Numbered from the stretch's first letter, positions 35,682 through 45,723 are shown. The stretch: 64,000 nt of DNA from Chryseobacterium sp. SNU WT5 (GCF_007362475.1 NZ_CP041687.1:1-64000), one strand, 5' to 3'. Numbers and translations are program-made. Notes: a model not told the origin generated them from the sequence alone.

Positions 35682-36448
35682 TGAAAAAAATTACTCATTT
35701 TCTTTTAAATAAAATCCCTAGACCTTTGCTCATTAATTTGAGTATATTCTTACGGCCATTCATCTATTTACTATTTAAAGGTGAAAATTTTACTGATCCT
35801 ATTGATGGTAAATCATACCGAAAATTCCTTCCATACGGTTATGGAAAACAGCGGGAGAATGCTTTGTCACCTGGAACACTAAGTTTAGAAAGACATCGCC
35901 AGATGTGGCTTTATCTTCAAAATGAAACCGATTTTTTCACAAAAGACTATAAAGTTCTTCATATTGCACCTGAACAGGAGTTTTTGCGCAGGTTCAAAAA
36001 AATGAAGAATCTGAACTATACTTCTGCAGATCTGTATTCACCAATTGTCGATGTAAAAGCAGATATATTGGATTTACCTTTTGAAGATGAAAGTTATGAC
36101 GTTGTCTTTTGCAATCACGTATTAGAACATATCGAAGACGATCAGAAAGCCATGAGCCAGCTATACCGAGTCCTGAAAAAAGGAGGGTGGGGCATTTTCC
36201 AAGTGCCGATGAAGAACTCTTTAGAGAAATCGTATGAAGATTTCTCTATTAAAGATCCGAAAGAAAGACAAAAACACTTCGGACAATATGATCACGTTCG
36301 TTGGTATGGAATGGATTATTTCGACCGGTTAAGAAACGCAGGTTTTGAGGTAGATGTCAATTTCTATTCGAAGAAATTCGCTAGAGAAACGATCAAAAAA
36401 TATGGATTGCTTGAAAATGAGATTTTGCCCGTAGTTTTTAAAAAATAA
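35681..36448 (+). CDS. Class I SAM-dependent methyltransferase
   Basis: 255 residues with a Methyltransf_11-type core at about 85-190: VLHIAPEQEFLRRF in place of the usual glycine-rich motif I, ADILDLPFEDESYDVVFCNHVLEHIEDD (motifs II-IV, quoted in part: NHVLEHI). The substrate is unknown. It overlaps map by one base and is 15 bases before an SGNH hydrolase gene, so the three form one unit. Confidence 0.85.
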   Translation: MKKITHFLLNKIPRPLLINLSIFLRPFIYLLFKGENFTDPIDGKSYRKFLPYGYGKQRENALSPGTLSLERHRQMWLYLQNETDFFTKDYKVLHIAPEQEFLRRFKKMKNLNYTSADLYSPIVDVKADILDLPFEDESYDVVFCNHVLEHIEDDQKAMSQLYRVLKKGGWGIFQVPMKNSLEKSYEDFSIKDPKERQKHFGQYDHVRWYGMDYFDRLRNAGFEVDVNFYSKKFARETIKKYGLLENEILPVVFKK

Positions 36449-36463
36449 TAGTGATAATTCGTA

Positions 36464-37237
36464 ATGAAGACTAATTATTTTATTCATATTTTAAGATCTA
36501 TACCTCTATTACCCATTATTTATTTTCAGGGAAAAAGAATTAAAAGACAACTTCAAATTTTACCTGAAGCCAAAAATCCACAAGGTTCAGTGGATATTAA
36601 TGCTGATAAAAGCTTAACTATTTTATTCATTGGAGAAAGTTCTTTTGCAGGACTGGGCTCAGATTTTCATAAAAATAGTTTTGCTGGACATTTCTCAAAA
36701 GAATTAAGTTTTTTAATTCAATGCAATATCGACTGGAAAGTTTACGCGAAAACTGGCTATAATGTGGAGAAAATCCACCAACGGATTATTCCTAAAATAC
36801 CAGAAACTCATTGTGATTTGCTGGTTCTCGGAATTGGTGCCAATGATTCTTTTGAACTGACCCTACTCAAAAATTGGCAAAAAAACGTACAATTACTTAT
36901 TATTGCGTTAAGAAATAAATTTTCTGAAACCCCAATTTTATTTGTTCAATTACCTACTATTGAAGTATTTCCGGCGCTTACAAAACAAATGCAGTTCGTC
37001 TTGGGTAATCATAAAAATTTACTTGTGGAAAATCTTCACAAAATAACTTTAGAAAACGGAAATATCTATTTTACCAAAGAAGAAGTAGATATTGAAAAAT
37101 GGATGAATGAATTAAATGATAATCAAACAATTCGTGATTTTTTTAGTGATGGCATCCATCCTTCAGAAATAACCTATAGATTGTGGGCACAAGAAAGTGC
37201 TAAATTCCTGGTAGACTGCAAAGTAAATTTTTCTTAA
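36464..37237 (+). CDS. SGNH/GDSL-type esterase
   Basis: 257 residues. The SGNH blocks are ILFIGESSFAGLGSD (block I, with the nucleophile Ser), LVLGIGANDSFE (block III, GxND), and FSDGIHPSE (block V, DxxH). An N-terminal hydrophobic stretch may anchor it to the membrane. Likely acts on an ester of lipid, sugar or acyl groups. Its stop overlaps the stop of the convergent ligD gene by three bases. Confidence 0.85.
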   Translation: MKTNYFIHILRSIPLLPIIYFQGKRIKRQLQILPEAKNPQGSVDINADKSLTILFIGESSFAGLGSDFHKNSFAGHFSKELSFLIQCNIDWKVYAKTGYNVEKIHQRIIPKIPETHCDLLVLGIGANDSFELTLLKNWQKNVQLLIIALRNKFSETPILFVQLPTIEVFPALTKQMQFVLGNHKNLLVENLHKITLENGNIYFTKEEVDIEKWMNELNDNQTIRDFFSDGIHPSEITYRLWAQESAKFLVDCKVNFS

Positions 37238-39777
37238 TCATTAGCCAGATTTTCTAACGCTTTCAACATATCAATTCCTTTTCCCAAAACAGGTTTAAAC
37301 AAATCGCCATTCTTTTTAATTCTGTCAAAAGCATTGTGAATATTGAAATCTGTAACTTTTAATCCTTCTTTAAGTTCATCCCATTGAATAGGCATTGAAA
37401 CTGGTGCATTTTGTTTTGGCCGAATACTGTAAACACTTGCTAAGGTCTGCCCGGTTCTGTTTTGTAAATAATCCAAATAGATTTTCTCTTTACTGCGTTT
37501 GCTAAGACTACGTTCCAACGTCGTCAAATCAGGTAAAAGTTTTTCTACTTTTTGCATCAGAATATGAGCAAAGTTTTTCACTTGTTCCACTTCATATTGC
37601 GCGCCCATGGGAATATAAATATGTATCCCGGTACTTCCAGATGTTTTACAAAAACCTTTAATTTTCGATTGGTCCAGAACTTCTTTTACACAAAGGGCAG
37701 TCTCTATTACGTGATCAAACGTATTTTTTTCAGATGGATCGAGATCGAGAGCCAACCAATCCGGTTTATTTAAATGATCAACTGTAGAATTCCATGGGTT
37801 TAAATCAATACAACCTAAATTATTTAGATATGCCAAATCATCTGCAGTATTACAAATTAAATACTGTATATCTTTCTCATTAGATTCTGAAAAAACAGAA
37901 ACTTTCTCTATCCAGTCCGGTGCAGTATCACCCGCATCTTTGTGATAGAAATTTAGTCCTTCGATTCCGTTTGGAAAACGGTTTAGTGACTGAGGTCGGC
38001 TTTTTAAATGAGGCAAAATATATTTTGAAATTGACTGATAATAATTTACAACATCCCCTTTCGTAATTCCAGTTCCTGGAAAGTAAATTTTGTTTTGATT
38101 AGTTAAGCGTACCAATTTATGTTTTGTTTTATTTCCTTCAGATTTCGTAGTAGCTTCTACAGTTTTTGTCTTTCTTTTGGTCAAAGGATTCTTGCCTGTC
38201 AGTTGGGAGGGAATCGCACTTTCATTTTCTAGATCTTCCTTCTCTTTATCAATTCGAAGCCCCATGAAAACTGGATGTCGGAATATCCCATCATTGGTTT
38301 TCTCGGTAAATTTTATTTCGCAGACAAGTTCGGGCTTCATCCAAGTGGGTGAAGTATTTGTTTTTGGAATAGTTTCAAATGGACAATCCTTGGTAATAAA
38401 ATGTTTAAATTTTTCGTGTAATTCATTCAATGAAGCATCGGAAAAACCACTCCCAGCATGCCCACAATATTGTAGATTCCCGTCAACAAGAGAACCTAAT
38501 ATGAGTGCTCCAAATTTACTTCTTGACCCTTTAGGCTTTGTAAATCCACAAATAAGAACATCTTCTGTATTTTGAAACTTTATTTTCAACCAATCACTAC
38601 TTCGAACCCCTTCAGAATACGTACTATTAGCTTTCTTAGCGATCATTCCTTCCAAATTGAACGCTTTAATCTGGTTGAAAAAATCACTGCCTTTCTCGGG
38701 AATATGTTCACAATATCTAATAATCTCATTTTCTACCAAAGCTTCTTTTAAGAGCTCTTTCCTTTCCAGTAAGGTCAATTTTTCGGTGGAATGTCCATTG
38801 AGCCAGAGTAAATCAAACACTTGGTAGGTCATTGCTAAATCGGGATTTTCCCCGATCTTTTGCAACGCTTGAAAATCAGGTTTCCCGTCTGCATTGTACG
38901 CTACGATTTCTCCATCTAAAACCATTGAATAGTTTTGATGATCTAATGCTTTTACAATTTTATAAAACTTTTCGGCATAAGAAAGTCCATTTCGGGAATA
39001 GAGTAGCAGGTCTTTGTTTCGCAGATCAGCAACTGCCCGATAGCCATCCCATTTAATTTCGAAAACCCAATCCTTATCGTCAAATGATTTCTCACCAGTT
39101 TGCGCCAACATTGGTAAAATAAAATCTTTTAATTTTTTCTCGCCACTCAAAGAAGGAGTAAAATGGTGATAGGTCTTTTCCGATATCGTCTTTTTTTTGC
39201 TATGACGACTTTCTTCACGTATCGTTACCTTCGATTTTCGGGGAACATGGTCTTCTGCATCATAATCTGTAATGGCATAATCATCTTTATGCTTAATCAA
39301 TAACCACGCATTTCCCTGCTTGGAATTTTTTATTTTAACCAACGCAAATTCTCCTTTCAATTTCTTCCCGTTCAGTATAAATTTGAGTGATTCTTTGTGA
39401 AGATCGTGACGCATCACTAAGTCGTCACTTTTACCTTTCACTTTCTCTAATGGTTCGTAGGTACCAGAATCCCAAATTTCAACCTCACCACCACCGTAAT
39501 TCCCTTCGGGTATGGAACCTTCAAAATCCTTATAGGAAAAGGGATGATCTTCCGTCATCATTGCCAACCGCTTGTCTTTGGGATCCAAGGACGGACCTTT
39601 CGGTACTGCCCAACTTTTGAGAACCCCGTCCATTTCCAGGCGAAAATCATAGTGTAGTCTTGAAGCCGAATGTCTTTGAATAACAAAAGTAAGTTTTCCA
39701 GCAGTTTTCTTTTCTTTACCTTCCGGTTCAGAAGTTTCATCGAATTTCCTCTTATTATTGTATTCTTCTAAAGCCAT
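37234..39777 (-). CDS. ligD: ATP-dependent DNA ligase D (PE-LIG-POL)
   Basis: Multifunctional enzyme of bacterial non-homologous end joining. 847 residues with three domains in Pseudomonas-like order. First, 3'-phosphoesterase at about 25-185 (RHSASRLHYDFRLE, PEGNYGGGEVEIWD). Second, ligase at about 215-520 with the AMP lysine in EIKWDGYRA. Third, a primase-like polymerase at about 560-847 (ITKGDVVNYYQ, catalytic LDLDPSE, TSGSTGIHIYIP). Mycobacterial LigD has POL first. It is 2 bases after ku, so both are co-expressed. Confidence 0.96.
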   Translation of the reverse strand: MALEEYNNKRKFDETSEPEGKEKKTAGKLTFVIQRHSASRLHYDFRLEMDGVLKSWAVPKGPSLDPKDKRLAMMTEDHPFSYKDFEGSIPEGNYGGGEVEIWDSGTYEPLEKVKGKSDDLVMRHDLHKESLKFILNGKKLKGEFALVKIKNSKQGNAWLLIKHKDDYAITDYDAEDHVPRKSKVTIREESRHSKKKTISEKTYHHFTPSLSGEKKLKDFILPMLAQTGEKSFDDKDWVFEIKWDGYRAVADLRNKDLLLYSRNGLSYAEKFYKIVKALDHQNYSMVLDGEIVAYNADGKPDFQALQKIGENPDLAMTYQVFDLLWLNGHSTEKLTLLERKELLKEALVENEIIRYCEHIPEKGSDFFNQIKAFNLEGMIAKKANSTYSEGVRSSDWLKIKFQNTEDVLICGFTKPKGSRSKFGALILGSLVDGNLQYCGHAGSGFSDASLNELHEKFKHFITKDCPFETIPKTNTSPTWMKPELVCEIKFTEKTNDGIFRHPVFMGLRIDKEKEDLENESAIPSQLTGKNPLTKRKTKTVEATTKSEGNKTKHKLVRLTNQNKIYFPGTGITKGDVVNYYQSISKYILPHLKSRPQSLNRFPNGIEGLNFYHKDAGDTAPDWIEKVSVFSESNEKDIQYLICNTADDLAYLNNLGCIDLNPWNSTVDHLNKPDWLALDLDPSEKNTFDHVIETALCVKEVLDQSKIKGFCKTSGSTGIHIYIPMGAQYEVEQVKNFAHILMQKVEKLLPDLTTLERSLSKRSKEKIYLDYLQNRTGQTLASVYSIRPKQNAPVSMPIQWDELKEGLKVTDFNIHNAFDRIKKNGDLFKPVLGKGIDMLKALENLAND

Positions 39778-39779
39778 TT

Positions 39780-40568
39780 TCAGGAAACTTTTTTACTTTT
39801 CTTAGACCCTTCCAAACTCGCTTTCAACTGTGCCATAAGATCAACAACTTTACCACTGTCTGTAGGAGTCTCTTTCGCTTTTTTCATTTTTTTACCTTTC
39901 GCTTTCTTTTTAATAATTTTCATTAGATCATCGGCGTAGGAATCTTTAAAAGCTTTAGGATCAAATTTTTTCGAAGTCTGCTCGATTAATGAAATGGCCA
40001 TTTTAAGTTCTCCTGATTTTGGAATTTTTTGTTCAGGTATCTTTAGATCACCATAATCTCTAATCTCTTGAGCAAAACGTAGTCTATTAATAATCAATAT
40101 TTTATCATCATAGGGACGGATCATCCCAAAGATTTCTTTGTCGCGCATTACAAAAGTCCCTATACCAGCCATTTTGGTTTTCTGTAGTGCTTTTAGTAAT
40201 AGGTTATAAGCATTTTCGGCATTTTTTTGAGGTTCAATAAAGTAGGGAACTTCAAAGTAAACAGAATCGATCTCTGCTTCTTTAACAAATTGCTCAATGG
40301 AGAAAATTTTTGTTTTTTCGGGACTTGCGGCAGTATAATCCTCCGCATCCAAAACAACATAATTTCCGTCAAGAAGAAAACCTTTAACAATATGATCCCA
40401 TTTAACTTCTTTTCCGCTCTTTTCGTTGACTCGCTTAAACTTAATATTCGATAAGTCGGTTTTGTCCAACATATCTAGATCTAAATTACTGTCTTGCACC
40501 GCAGAGTACATTTTAACCGGAATGTTTACTAACCCAAATCCAATTGCACCGTTCCAAATTGCCTTCAT
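39780..40568 (-). CDS. ku: Ku protein, non-homologous end joining
   Basis: Homodimeric ring that binds broken DNA ends and recruits LigD. 262 residues, the usual bacterial size. Marks: AIWNGAIGFGLVNIPVKMYSA at the N-terminus, then the central barrel (YFIEPQKNAENAYNLLLKAL) and a C-terminal Lys-rich tail (IIKKKAKGKKMKKAKE) that may bind DNA. It is the first gene of the ku-ligD operon. Confidence 0.96.
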   Translation of the reverse strand: MKAIWNGAIGFGLVNIPVKMYSAVQDSNLDLDMLDKTDLSNIKFKRVNEKSGKEVKWDHIVKGFLLDGNYVVLDAEDYTAASPEKTKIFSIEQFVKEAEIDSVYFEVPYFIEPQKNAENAYNLLLKALQKTKMAGIGTFVMRDKEIFGMIRPYDDKILIINRLRFAQEIRDYGDLKIPEQKIPKSGELKMAISLIEQTSKKFDPKAFKDSYADDLMKIIKKKAKGKKMKKAKETPTDSGKVVDLMAQLKASLEGSKKSKKVS

Positions 40569-40720
40569 ATGAAATTATTATTTAGACATGATGTAATGAA
40601 ATAATTGTGCCTCATTTAAATTAATAAAAATGAATAAAAAGGAGTAAACCTAACGGCTATTTCTCTAGCTGAATATCCCAATAAACTTTGAGCAATTAAT
40701 CAGTAACCACTAAAATTACT

Positions 40721-40728
40721 TAACTTTG
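40721..40728 (+). promoter_or_regulatory. Promoter -7 box of era
   Basis: TAACTTTG, exact TAnnTTTG match 23 bases before the TTG start at 40752. Confidence 0.5.
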
Positions 40729-40751
40729 CAGAACTTTAAAATTATAATACT

Positions 40752-41633
40752 TTGAGCACGCATAAAGCAGGATTTGTAAATATTGTGGGAAAACCAAACG
40801 CTGGTAAATCTACCCTTCTAAATCAGTTGATGGGGGAGAAGTTAGCAATAGTAACCCAAAAAGCACAAACGACAAGACACCGTATTTTCGGAATCTACAA
40901 TGAAGAAGATTTACAAATTGTTTTTTCTGATACTCCAGGAGTTTTGGATCCAAAATATGGACTTCAAGAAAAAATGATGGATTTTGTTAAGGATTCATTG
41001 CAAGATGCAGATGTTTTCCTTTTCATTATCGACATTACAGATAAATCGGCACCAAATGAATTTCTAGTTGATAAATTAAATAAAATTCCGGTACCTGTTT
41101 TAATTTTAATTAATAAAATAGATGCTTCTAACCAAACGGATCTTGAAAAAGTTATGGAGATGTGGCACGAGATTATTCCTAAAGCGGAAATCTTACCGAT
41201 ATCTGCGTTAACTGGATTTAATACGGAAGTGATTTTACCCAAATTAAAATCAATGCTACCGGAGAATCCACCATATTACGATAAAGATCAGTACACCGAT
41301 AAGCCAGAACGGTTCTTTGTTAATGAGACCATTCGAGAAAAAATCCTTCTGAATTATGATAAGGAAATTCCTTACTCCGTAGAAGTTGTTACAGAAATGT
41401 TTAAAGAGAACGACGGGATTATTTTTATTGATTCTGTTATTTATGTAGAGCGCGATACCCAAAAAGGAATTATTATAGGACATAAAGGTGATGCAATCAA
41501 GAAGGTAGGTACCGAAGCACGTATTGATTTGGAGAAATTTTTCTCCAAGAAAATTCACCTTAAACTTTTTGTAAAAGTCAAAAAAGATTGGCGTAAAAAT
41601 GATAGGGATCTCAAAAATTTTGGATACCGATAA
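40752..41633 (+). CDS. era: GTPase Era, TTG start
   Basis: Ribosome assembly GTPase that binds the 3' end of 16S rRNA. 293 residues. GTPase motifs: G1 GKPNAGKST, G3 DTPG, G4 NKID, and the C-terminal KH domain with GHKGDAIKKVG. The start must be non-ATG: the TTG at 40752 fits the family N-terminus (STHKAGFVNIVG), while the first ATG lies after the P-loop. The promoter box is 23 bases upstream. A weak start may limit its level. Confidence 0.96.
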   Translation: MSTHKAGFVNIVGKPNAGKSTLLNQLMGEKLAIVTQKAQTTRHRIFGIYNEEDLQIVFSDTPGVLDPKYGLQEKMMDFVKDSLQDADVFLFIIDITDKSAPNEFLVDKLNKIPVPVLILINKIDASNQTDLEKVMEMWHEIIPKAEILPISALTGFNTEVILPKLKSMLPENPPYYDKDQYTDKPERFFVNETIREKILLNYDKEIPYSVEVVTEMFKENDGIIFIDSVIYVERDTQKGIIIGHKGDAIKKVGTEARIDLEKFFSKKIHLKLFVKVKKDWRKNDRDLKNFGYR

Positions 41634-41671
41634 ATAATTGAAAGTAATTTCCGTAATTTATTGCTTTTTAT

Positions 41672-41679
41672 TAAATTTG
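41672..41679 (+). promoter_or_regulatory. Promoter -7 box of the DoxX-like gene
   Basis: TAAATTTG, exact TAnnTTTG match 17 bases before the ATG at 41697. Confidence 0.45.
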
Positions 41680-41696
41680 TCACCTAAATTCAATAC

Positions 41697-42128
41697 ATGA
41701 AGCTCTTTATTTTCCCGAAAAAATCTGCTCTAATTAATAATCTTGTTATACTTCTTGTCAGGATCTTCATTGGCATTTCAATGATTTTTATACACGTAGT
41801 ACCAAAATTAGAAATGCTTTTTAAGGGTGAAGAGATTAAATTCTATGATTTTATAGGTTTAGGAGATAGAAACACTTTAATTGTAGCGATTATTTTAGAA
41901 CTTGTTTTTTCTTTTATGTTGATTATTGGTTTGTTTACCCGAATATCAAGTATGGTTATTTCTTGCATTATGATCATTGCTGCTTTTGTAGTCAACGGTG
42001 CACAACCATTAAGCAGTAAAGAATTAAGTCTTTTATATCTCACGATCTATATTTTTATTATTGCGTTCGGTCCTGGAAAATATTCAATCGACCAAATGAT
42101 TTTAAAAAAAAGAGATTTAAGCTTTTAA
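41697..42128 (+). CDS. DoxX-like membrane protein
   Basis: 143 residues with four hydrophobic helices in the DoxX/SURF4-like layout: LVRIFIGISMIFIHVVPKLEM, LELVFSFMLIIGLFTRISS, IIAAFVVNG, and IFIIAFGPGKYSIDQMI. Role unknown; family members are linked to oxidoreductase or quinone functions. Single gene between era and the S9 peptidase gene. Confidence 0.8.
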   Translation: MKLFIFPKKSALINNLVILLVRIFIGISMIFIHVVPKLEMLFKGEEIKFYDFIGLGDRNTLIVAIILELVFSFMLIIGLFTRISSMVISCIMIIAAFVVNGAQPLSSKELSLLYLTIYIFIIAFGPGKYSIDQMILKKRDLSF

Positions 42129-42148
42129 TTGACTATTATCAAAAATAT

Positions 42149-42186
42149 AAACCGAAAGTATTTTAAAATGCTTTCGGTTTTTTTTG
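42149..42186 (+). terminator. Terminator of the DoxX-like gene
   Basis: Perfect 10-base stem AAACCGAAAG / CTTTCGGTTT with a 12-base loop, then TTTTTT. Confidence 0.9.
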
Positions 42187-42230
42187 CATTCATAACTACT
42201 TTCTCTCTTGCTAAACCTATTTAAAATCGA

Positions 42231-42238
42231 TACTTTTG
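42231..42238 (+). promoter_or_regulatory. Promoter -7 box of the S9 peptidase gene
   Basis: TACTTTTG, exact TAnnTTTG match 13 bases before the ATG at 42252. Confidence 0.45.
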
Positions 42239-42251
42239 AGAAAAAGTATAC

Positions 42252-44654
42252 ATGAAAAAAAGAATAATCGCTATAGCGTTGCTTTGTGTAGTTTTTGTAA
42301 GTGCGCAGGAAAACATCACTTATCAAAAACCCTCGGCAGAAATTATGAAGCTTGCAGATTTTGAAAGAGCTCCTTCTGTTTTTATGGATAGCAAGAGAGA
42401 CTGGATGATTTTCTCTTACCGGGACACCTATAAATCACTGGAAGATCTCAATCAGGAAGAGATGAAATTAGCAGGTTTACGGGTAAATCCTGTAACCAAT
42501 ATTTCAAGTTCGATGACCTATGTAAATAATCTTAAAACTAGAAAGTTAAAAGATAAAAACGAAGCACAAGTCAAAGATTTACCCACAAAAGCACGAATAG
42601 CTTACTTATCTTTTTCACCAGATGAGAAGAAATTAGCATTTACTAACACTACCGTGAATGCTGTTGAATTATGGATTTTAGATTTAGCGACAAATACGGC
42701 GAAGAAAATATCAAACTCACCGTTGAATGCTAATCTGGGAAGTCCCTATGTATGGATGTCAGATTCTAGACACTTACTTGTTAAACAAATTCCATCAAAT
42801 CGAGCTTCTCTGATTGATGAGAAAAATAATCTTCCTACTGGACCTACAGTTTCTAATTCAGATGGAAAGGTTTCTCAAAACAGAACCTATCAGGATCTAT
42901 TAAAAAACCCACAGGACGAAGCCAACTTTGAAACATTGGCAAAATCTGAATTGGTAAAAATAGATATTAGTGGTAATCAGCACAAATTTAAAGCTGCTGC
43001 AATTTATACTTCACTTAATTTTTCACCAGACGGAAATTATTTAATGCTAACAACTATTCAAAAATCTTATTCGTATATCGTTCCTTTGAGTAGATTTCCT
43101 ATGACTTCCTCCATTTATGATCCGAGTGGTAATTTGATTAAAATTATAAATGAAACTCCATTAAATGAGATCATGCCAAAAGGTTTTTCTTCGGTAAGAA
43201 CTGGCAAAAGAAATATCAGTTGGAGAGATGATCAACCATCAACTTTGGTGTTCGCTGAAGCACTTGATGGAGGAGATCAAGCAAATAAAGTAGAATATCG
43301 CGATGAAGTTTTTGTTTGGGATGCACCATTTACAACACAACCAAAATCAATGTTTAAAACAAAACAGAGATTCAGCGGGATAGACTGGTCCAACGGGAAC
43401 TTCGCAATCATTTATGATAGTTGGTATGATACAAGAAATTCAAAATCTTACCTTATCAACCTTGATAAAAATACGTCACAGATCATCGATGATAGAAATT
43501 ATCAGGATGTTTACAGCAATCCGGGAAATTTCGCAGAAACCAAAAATAAATTCGGACGGAATGTAATTGATATTTCAAAGAATAAAGCACATCTTATTGG
43601 TGCAGGATTTACTAAAAATGGCCAGTTTCCATTTATTGATGAGTTGGATTTAGGAACAATGGCTAAGAAAAGGGTTTACACCTCAAAATTAACCAATTCC
43701 AAAGAAAGCATCGTTGACATTTTAGATGCTAAAAAAGGTCAAGTTTTGGTTGTAGAACAATCTGCAAGTCAGTATCCAAATTACTTTATTAGAGACATTA
43801 AAAATGGAAAAGGAACGGCACTAACGAATTTCGCAAATCCGTTTGAAAGTATAAAAAATGTCTATAAAGAGGTTATAAAATACAAGAGAAATGATGGAGT
43901 AGAACTGAGCGGTACTTTATACTTACCCGCAAATTACGATCGCAAGAACCATAAAGTGAAATTACCCCTGTTAATATGGGCGTACCCAACAGAATATAAG
44001 GATAAGAGTACCGCTGGTCAGAATACACAGAACCCAAATGACTTTACATTTCCTAGTTACGGATCATTTATATACTGGGTAACAAAAGGTTACGCAGTTT
44101 TAGATGATGCTTCATTTCCAATTATTGGTGAAGGAAAAACAGAGCCAAATGATACATTTATTCCTCAATTGGTTGCAAATGGTAAAGCGGCAATTGACGC
44201 TCTTGATCAACGAGGATATATTGACCGAAATAAAGTTGCGGTAGGTGGCCATTCCTACGGAGCATTTATGACTGCAAATCTATTGACGCATTCTAAGGAT
44301 TATGCATGTGGAATTGCCAGAAGTGGAGCTTATAACCGCACATTGACTCCATTTGGATTTCAAAGTGAGCAGAGAAATTACTGGGATATTCCAGAAATTT
44401 ACAACACGATGTCTCCATTCATGCAAGCTGATAAAATGAAAACGCCGTTATTGTTAATTCATGGTGAAGCTGATAATAATCCAGGAACATTTACTTTGCA
44501 AACCGAACGGTATTTCCAAGCATTGAAAAATTTAGGTGCACCAGTTAGAATGGTTCTTTTGCCAAAAGAAGCTCACGGATACGCGGCCAAAGAAAATGTT
44601 TTGCACACCTTATGGGAGCAAGATCAGTTCTTAGAAAAATGTTTAAAAAAATAA
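42252..44654 (+). CDS. S9 family (prolyl oligopeptidase) serine peptidase, exported
   Basis: 800 residues with a signal peptide (IIAIALLCVVFVSAQ). An N-terminal beta propeller (about 60-560) restricts access, and the alpha/beta hydrolase domain follows: nucleophile Ser in GGHSYGAFM, Asp in HGEADNNPGTF, His in KEAHGYAA. It belongs to the S9 branch common in Bacteroidota, close to glutamyl endopeptidase-like and dipeptidyl peptidases. It probably trims peptides in the periplasm. Specificity is not predictable here. Single gene with strong terminator. Confidence 0.92.
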   Translation: MKKRIIAIALLCVVFVSAQENITYQKPSAEIMKLADFERAPSVFMDSKRDWMIFSYRDTYKSLEDLNQEEMKLAGLRVNPVTNISSSMTYVNNLKTRKLKDKNEAQVKDLPTKARIAYLSFSPDEKKLAFTNTTVNAVELWILDLATNTAKKISNSPLNANLGSPYVWMSDSRHLLVKQIPSNRASLIDEKNNLPTGPTVSNSDGKVSQNRTYQDLLKNPQDEANFETLAKSELVKIDISGNQHKFKAAAIYTSLNFSPDGNYLMLTTIQKSYSYIVPLSRFPMTSSIYDPSGNLIKIINETPLNEIMPKGFSSVRTGKRNISWRDDQPSTLVFAEALDGGDQANKVEYRDEVFVWDAPFTTQPKSMFKTKQRFSGIDWSNGNFAIIYDSWYDTRNSKSYLINLDKNTSQIIDDRNYQDVYSNPGNFAETKNKFGRNVIDISKNKAHLIGAGFTKNGQFPFIDELDLGTMAKKRVYTSKLTNSKESIVDILDAKKGQVLVVEQSASQYPNYFIRDIKNGKGTALTNFANPFESIKNVYKEVIKYKRNDGVELSGTLYLPANYDRKNHKVKLPLLIWAYPTEYKDKSTAGQNTQNPNDFTFPSYGSFIYWVTKGYAVLDDASFPIIGEGKTEPNDTFIPQLVANGKAAIDALDQRGYIDRNKVAVGGHSYGAFMTANLLTHSKDYACGIARSGAYNRTLTPFGFQSEQRNYWDIPEIYNTMSPFMQADKMKTPLLLIHGEADNNPGTFTLQTERYFQALKNLGAPVRMVLLPKEAHGYAAKENVLHTLWEQDQFLEKCLKK

Positions 44655-44661
44655 TGATCAC

Positions 44662-44693
44662 AAAGATCTTCCAAATTTGGAAGATCTTTTTTT
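44662..44693 (+). terminator. Terminator of the S9 peptidase gene
   Basis: Perfect 11-base stem AAAGATCTTCC / GGAAGATCTTT with loop AAATTT, then T run. Confidence 0.92.
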
Positions 44694-45210
44694 ATTGCAT
44701 AGAACAAATAAAAATTACCGAGATAAAATGTACTATTTATAAAGAGATGAAATATCTTATAATAGTTCATCGCTATTTAAAGACAAATAAAACAGTCTAT
44801 ATAGGAGTAATATGTGCGCAAGGAAGTATTTGACAATAAAGTCTGAAACAAATTCAATTTAACATAATATAAATTATAGGACTTTTAGAAAACATTATAA
44901 TTCCAAAAATTTAGCTTCTTTTACTTTTGTAAACTCAACACATTTGGCGGTTATTTGATCTGTAAATATATACCATGTAAAAAATACTCAGATAAATGAT
45001 TCTCAGCGATTAGGAAATCGTCGCTCTAAATTAAAAAATAAAATCTTGTAATATAGATCAACAAACTCATCTCAAAATTATACCTAAAAAAATGACAAGA
45101 GCTTTCAATAAATGAATAAAACATTAATAATAAAACAAAAAATTCTTATTATCAATCGCGTTCGAAAATAAAATCACTAATTTTAGAGTTGAATTATTAC
45201 AATATATTTT
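44694..45210. other. About 515-base gap, nothing recognised
   Basis: Very A+T-rich. Short open frames run in from the S9 peptidase gene but have no coding character. No RNA gene, repeat or clear promoter box was found, except a weak TAATTTTA near the lipoprotein gene start. Confidence 0.5.
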
Positions 45211-45723
45211 ATGAAAAATTTTTTAATGTCAGCTCTTACAATTTCTCTGTTTTTAAGTTGTGAGAAAAAAACTTCAGAAACGGTGAATGTTGATGGGTCA
45301 CTTTCAGATACGGTGGTTATTCCCGCTTCAAATGAGCCTGTAGAATCATCTACGCTACAAACATGTTATATGGAAGCAATCAGCAAGGATTCTGTTTTCC
45401 TATCGCTGGACGATAATCTCGGTACCATAACAGGGAAAATGCGTTATAAAAATTTTGAAAAAGACAGCTCGTTTGGTGATGTAGCTGGAATTCAAAACGC
45501 AGATACCTTAAAGCTGATGTATACCTTTGAATCAGAGGGTAAAACTTCTGACAGAGAAATCTATTTCTTGAGGAAGGGTGATAAATTAATGGAAGCAACT
45601 GGCGAATATACCACTGATGGAAGTACTTCCAAATACACCAATCCATCAAAACTGAAATACGATGGTCATCAACTGCAGCAGATTGATTGTACCAATTTTG
45701 ATAAAAAATTTACCAGTAAATAA
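45211..45723 (+). CDS. Small lipoprotein
   Basis: 170 residues with a lipobox (LFLSC, Cys17) followed by a Thr/Ser-rich linker and a beta-rich domain (VFLSLDDNLGTITGKMRYKN, SDREIYFLRKGDKLMEATGE). It resembles lipoproteins of unknown function in Chryseobacterium-like bacteria. Probably in the periplasm on the inner or outer membrane. Single gene. Confidence 0.8.
   Translation: MKNFLMSALTISLFLSCEKKTSETVNVDGSLSDTVVIPASNEPVESSTLQTCYMEAISKDSVFLSLDDNLGTITGKMRYKNFEKDSSFGDVAGIQNADTLKLMYTFESEGKTSDREIYFLRKGDKLMEATGEYTTDGSTSKYTNPSKLKYDGHQLQQIDCTNFDKKFTSK

Noticed and set aside
44612-44833. 73-codon frame after the S9 peptidase gene
   Set aside because: It overlaps the 3' end of the peptidase gene in another frame and crosses its terminator hairpin.
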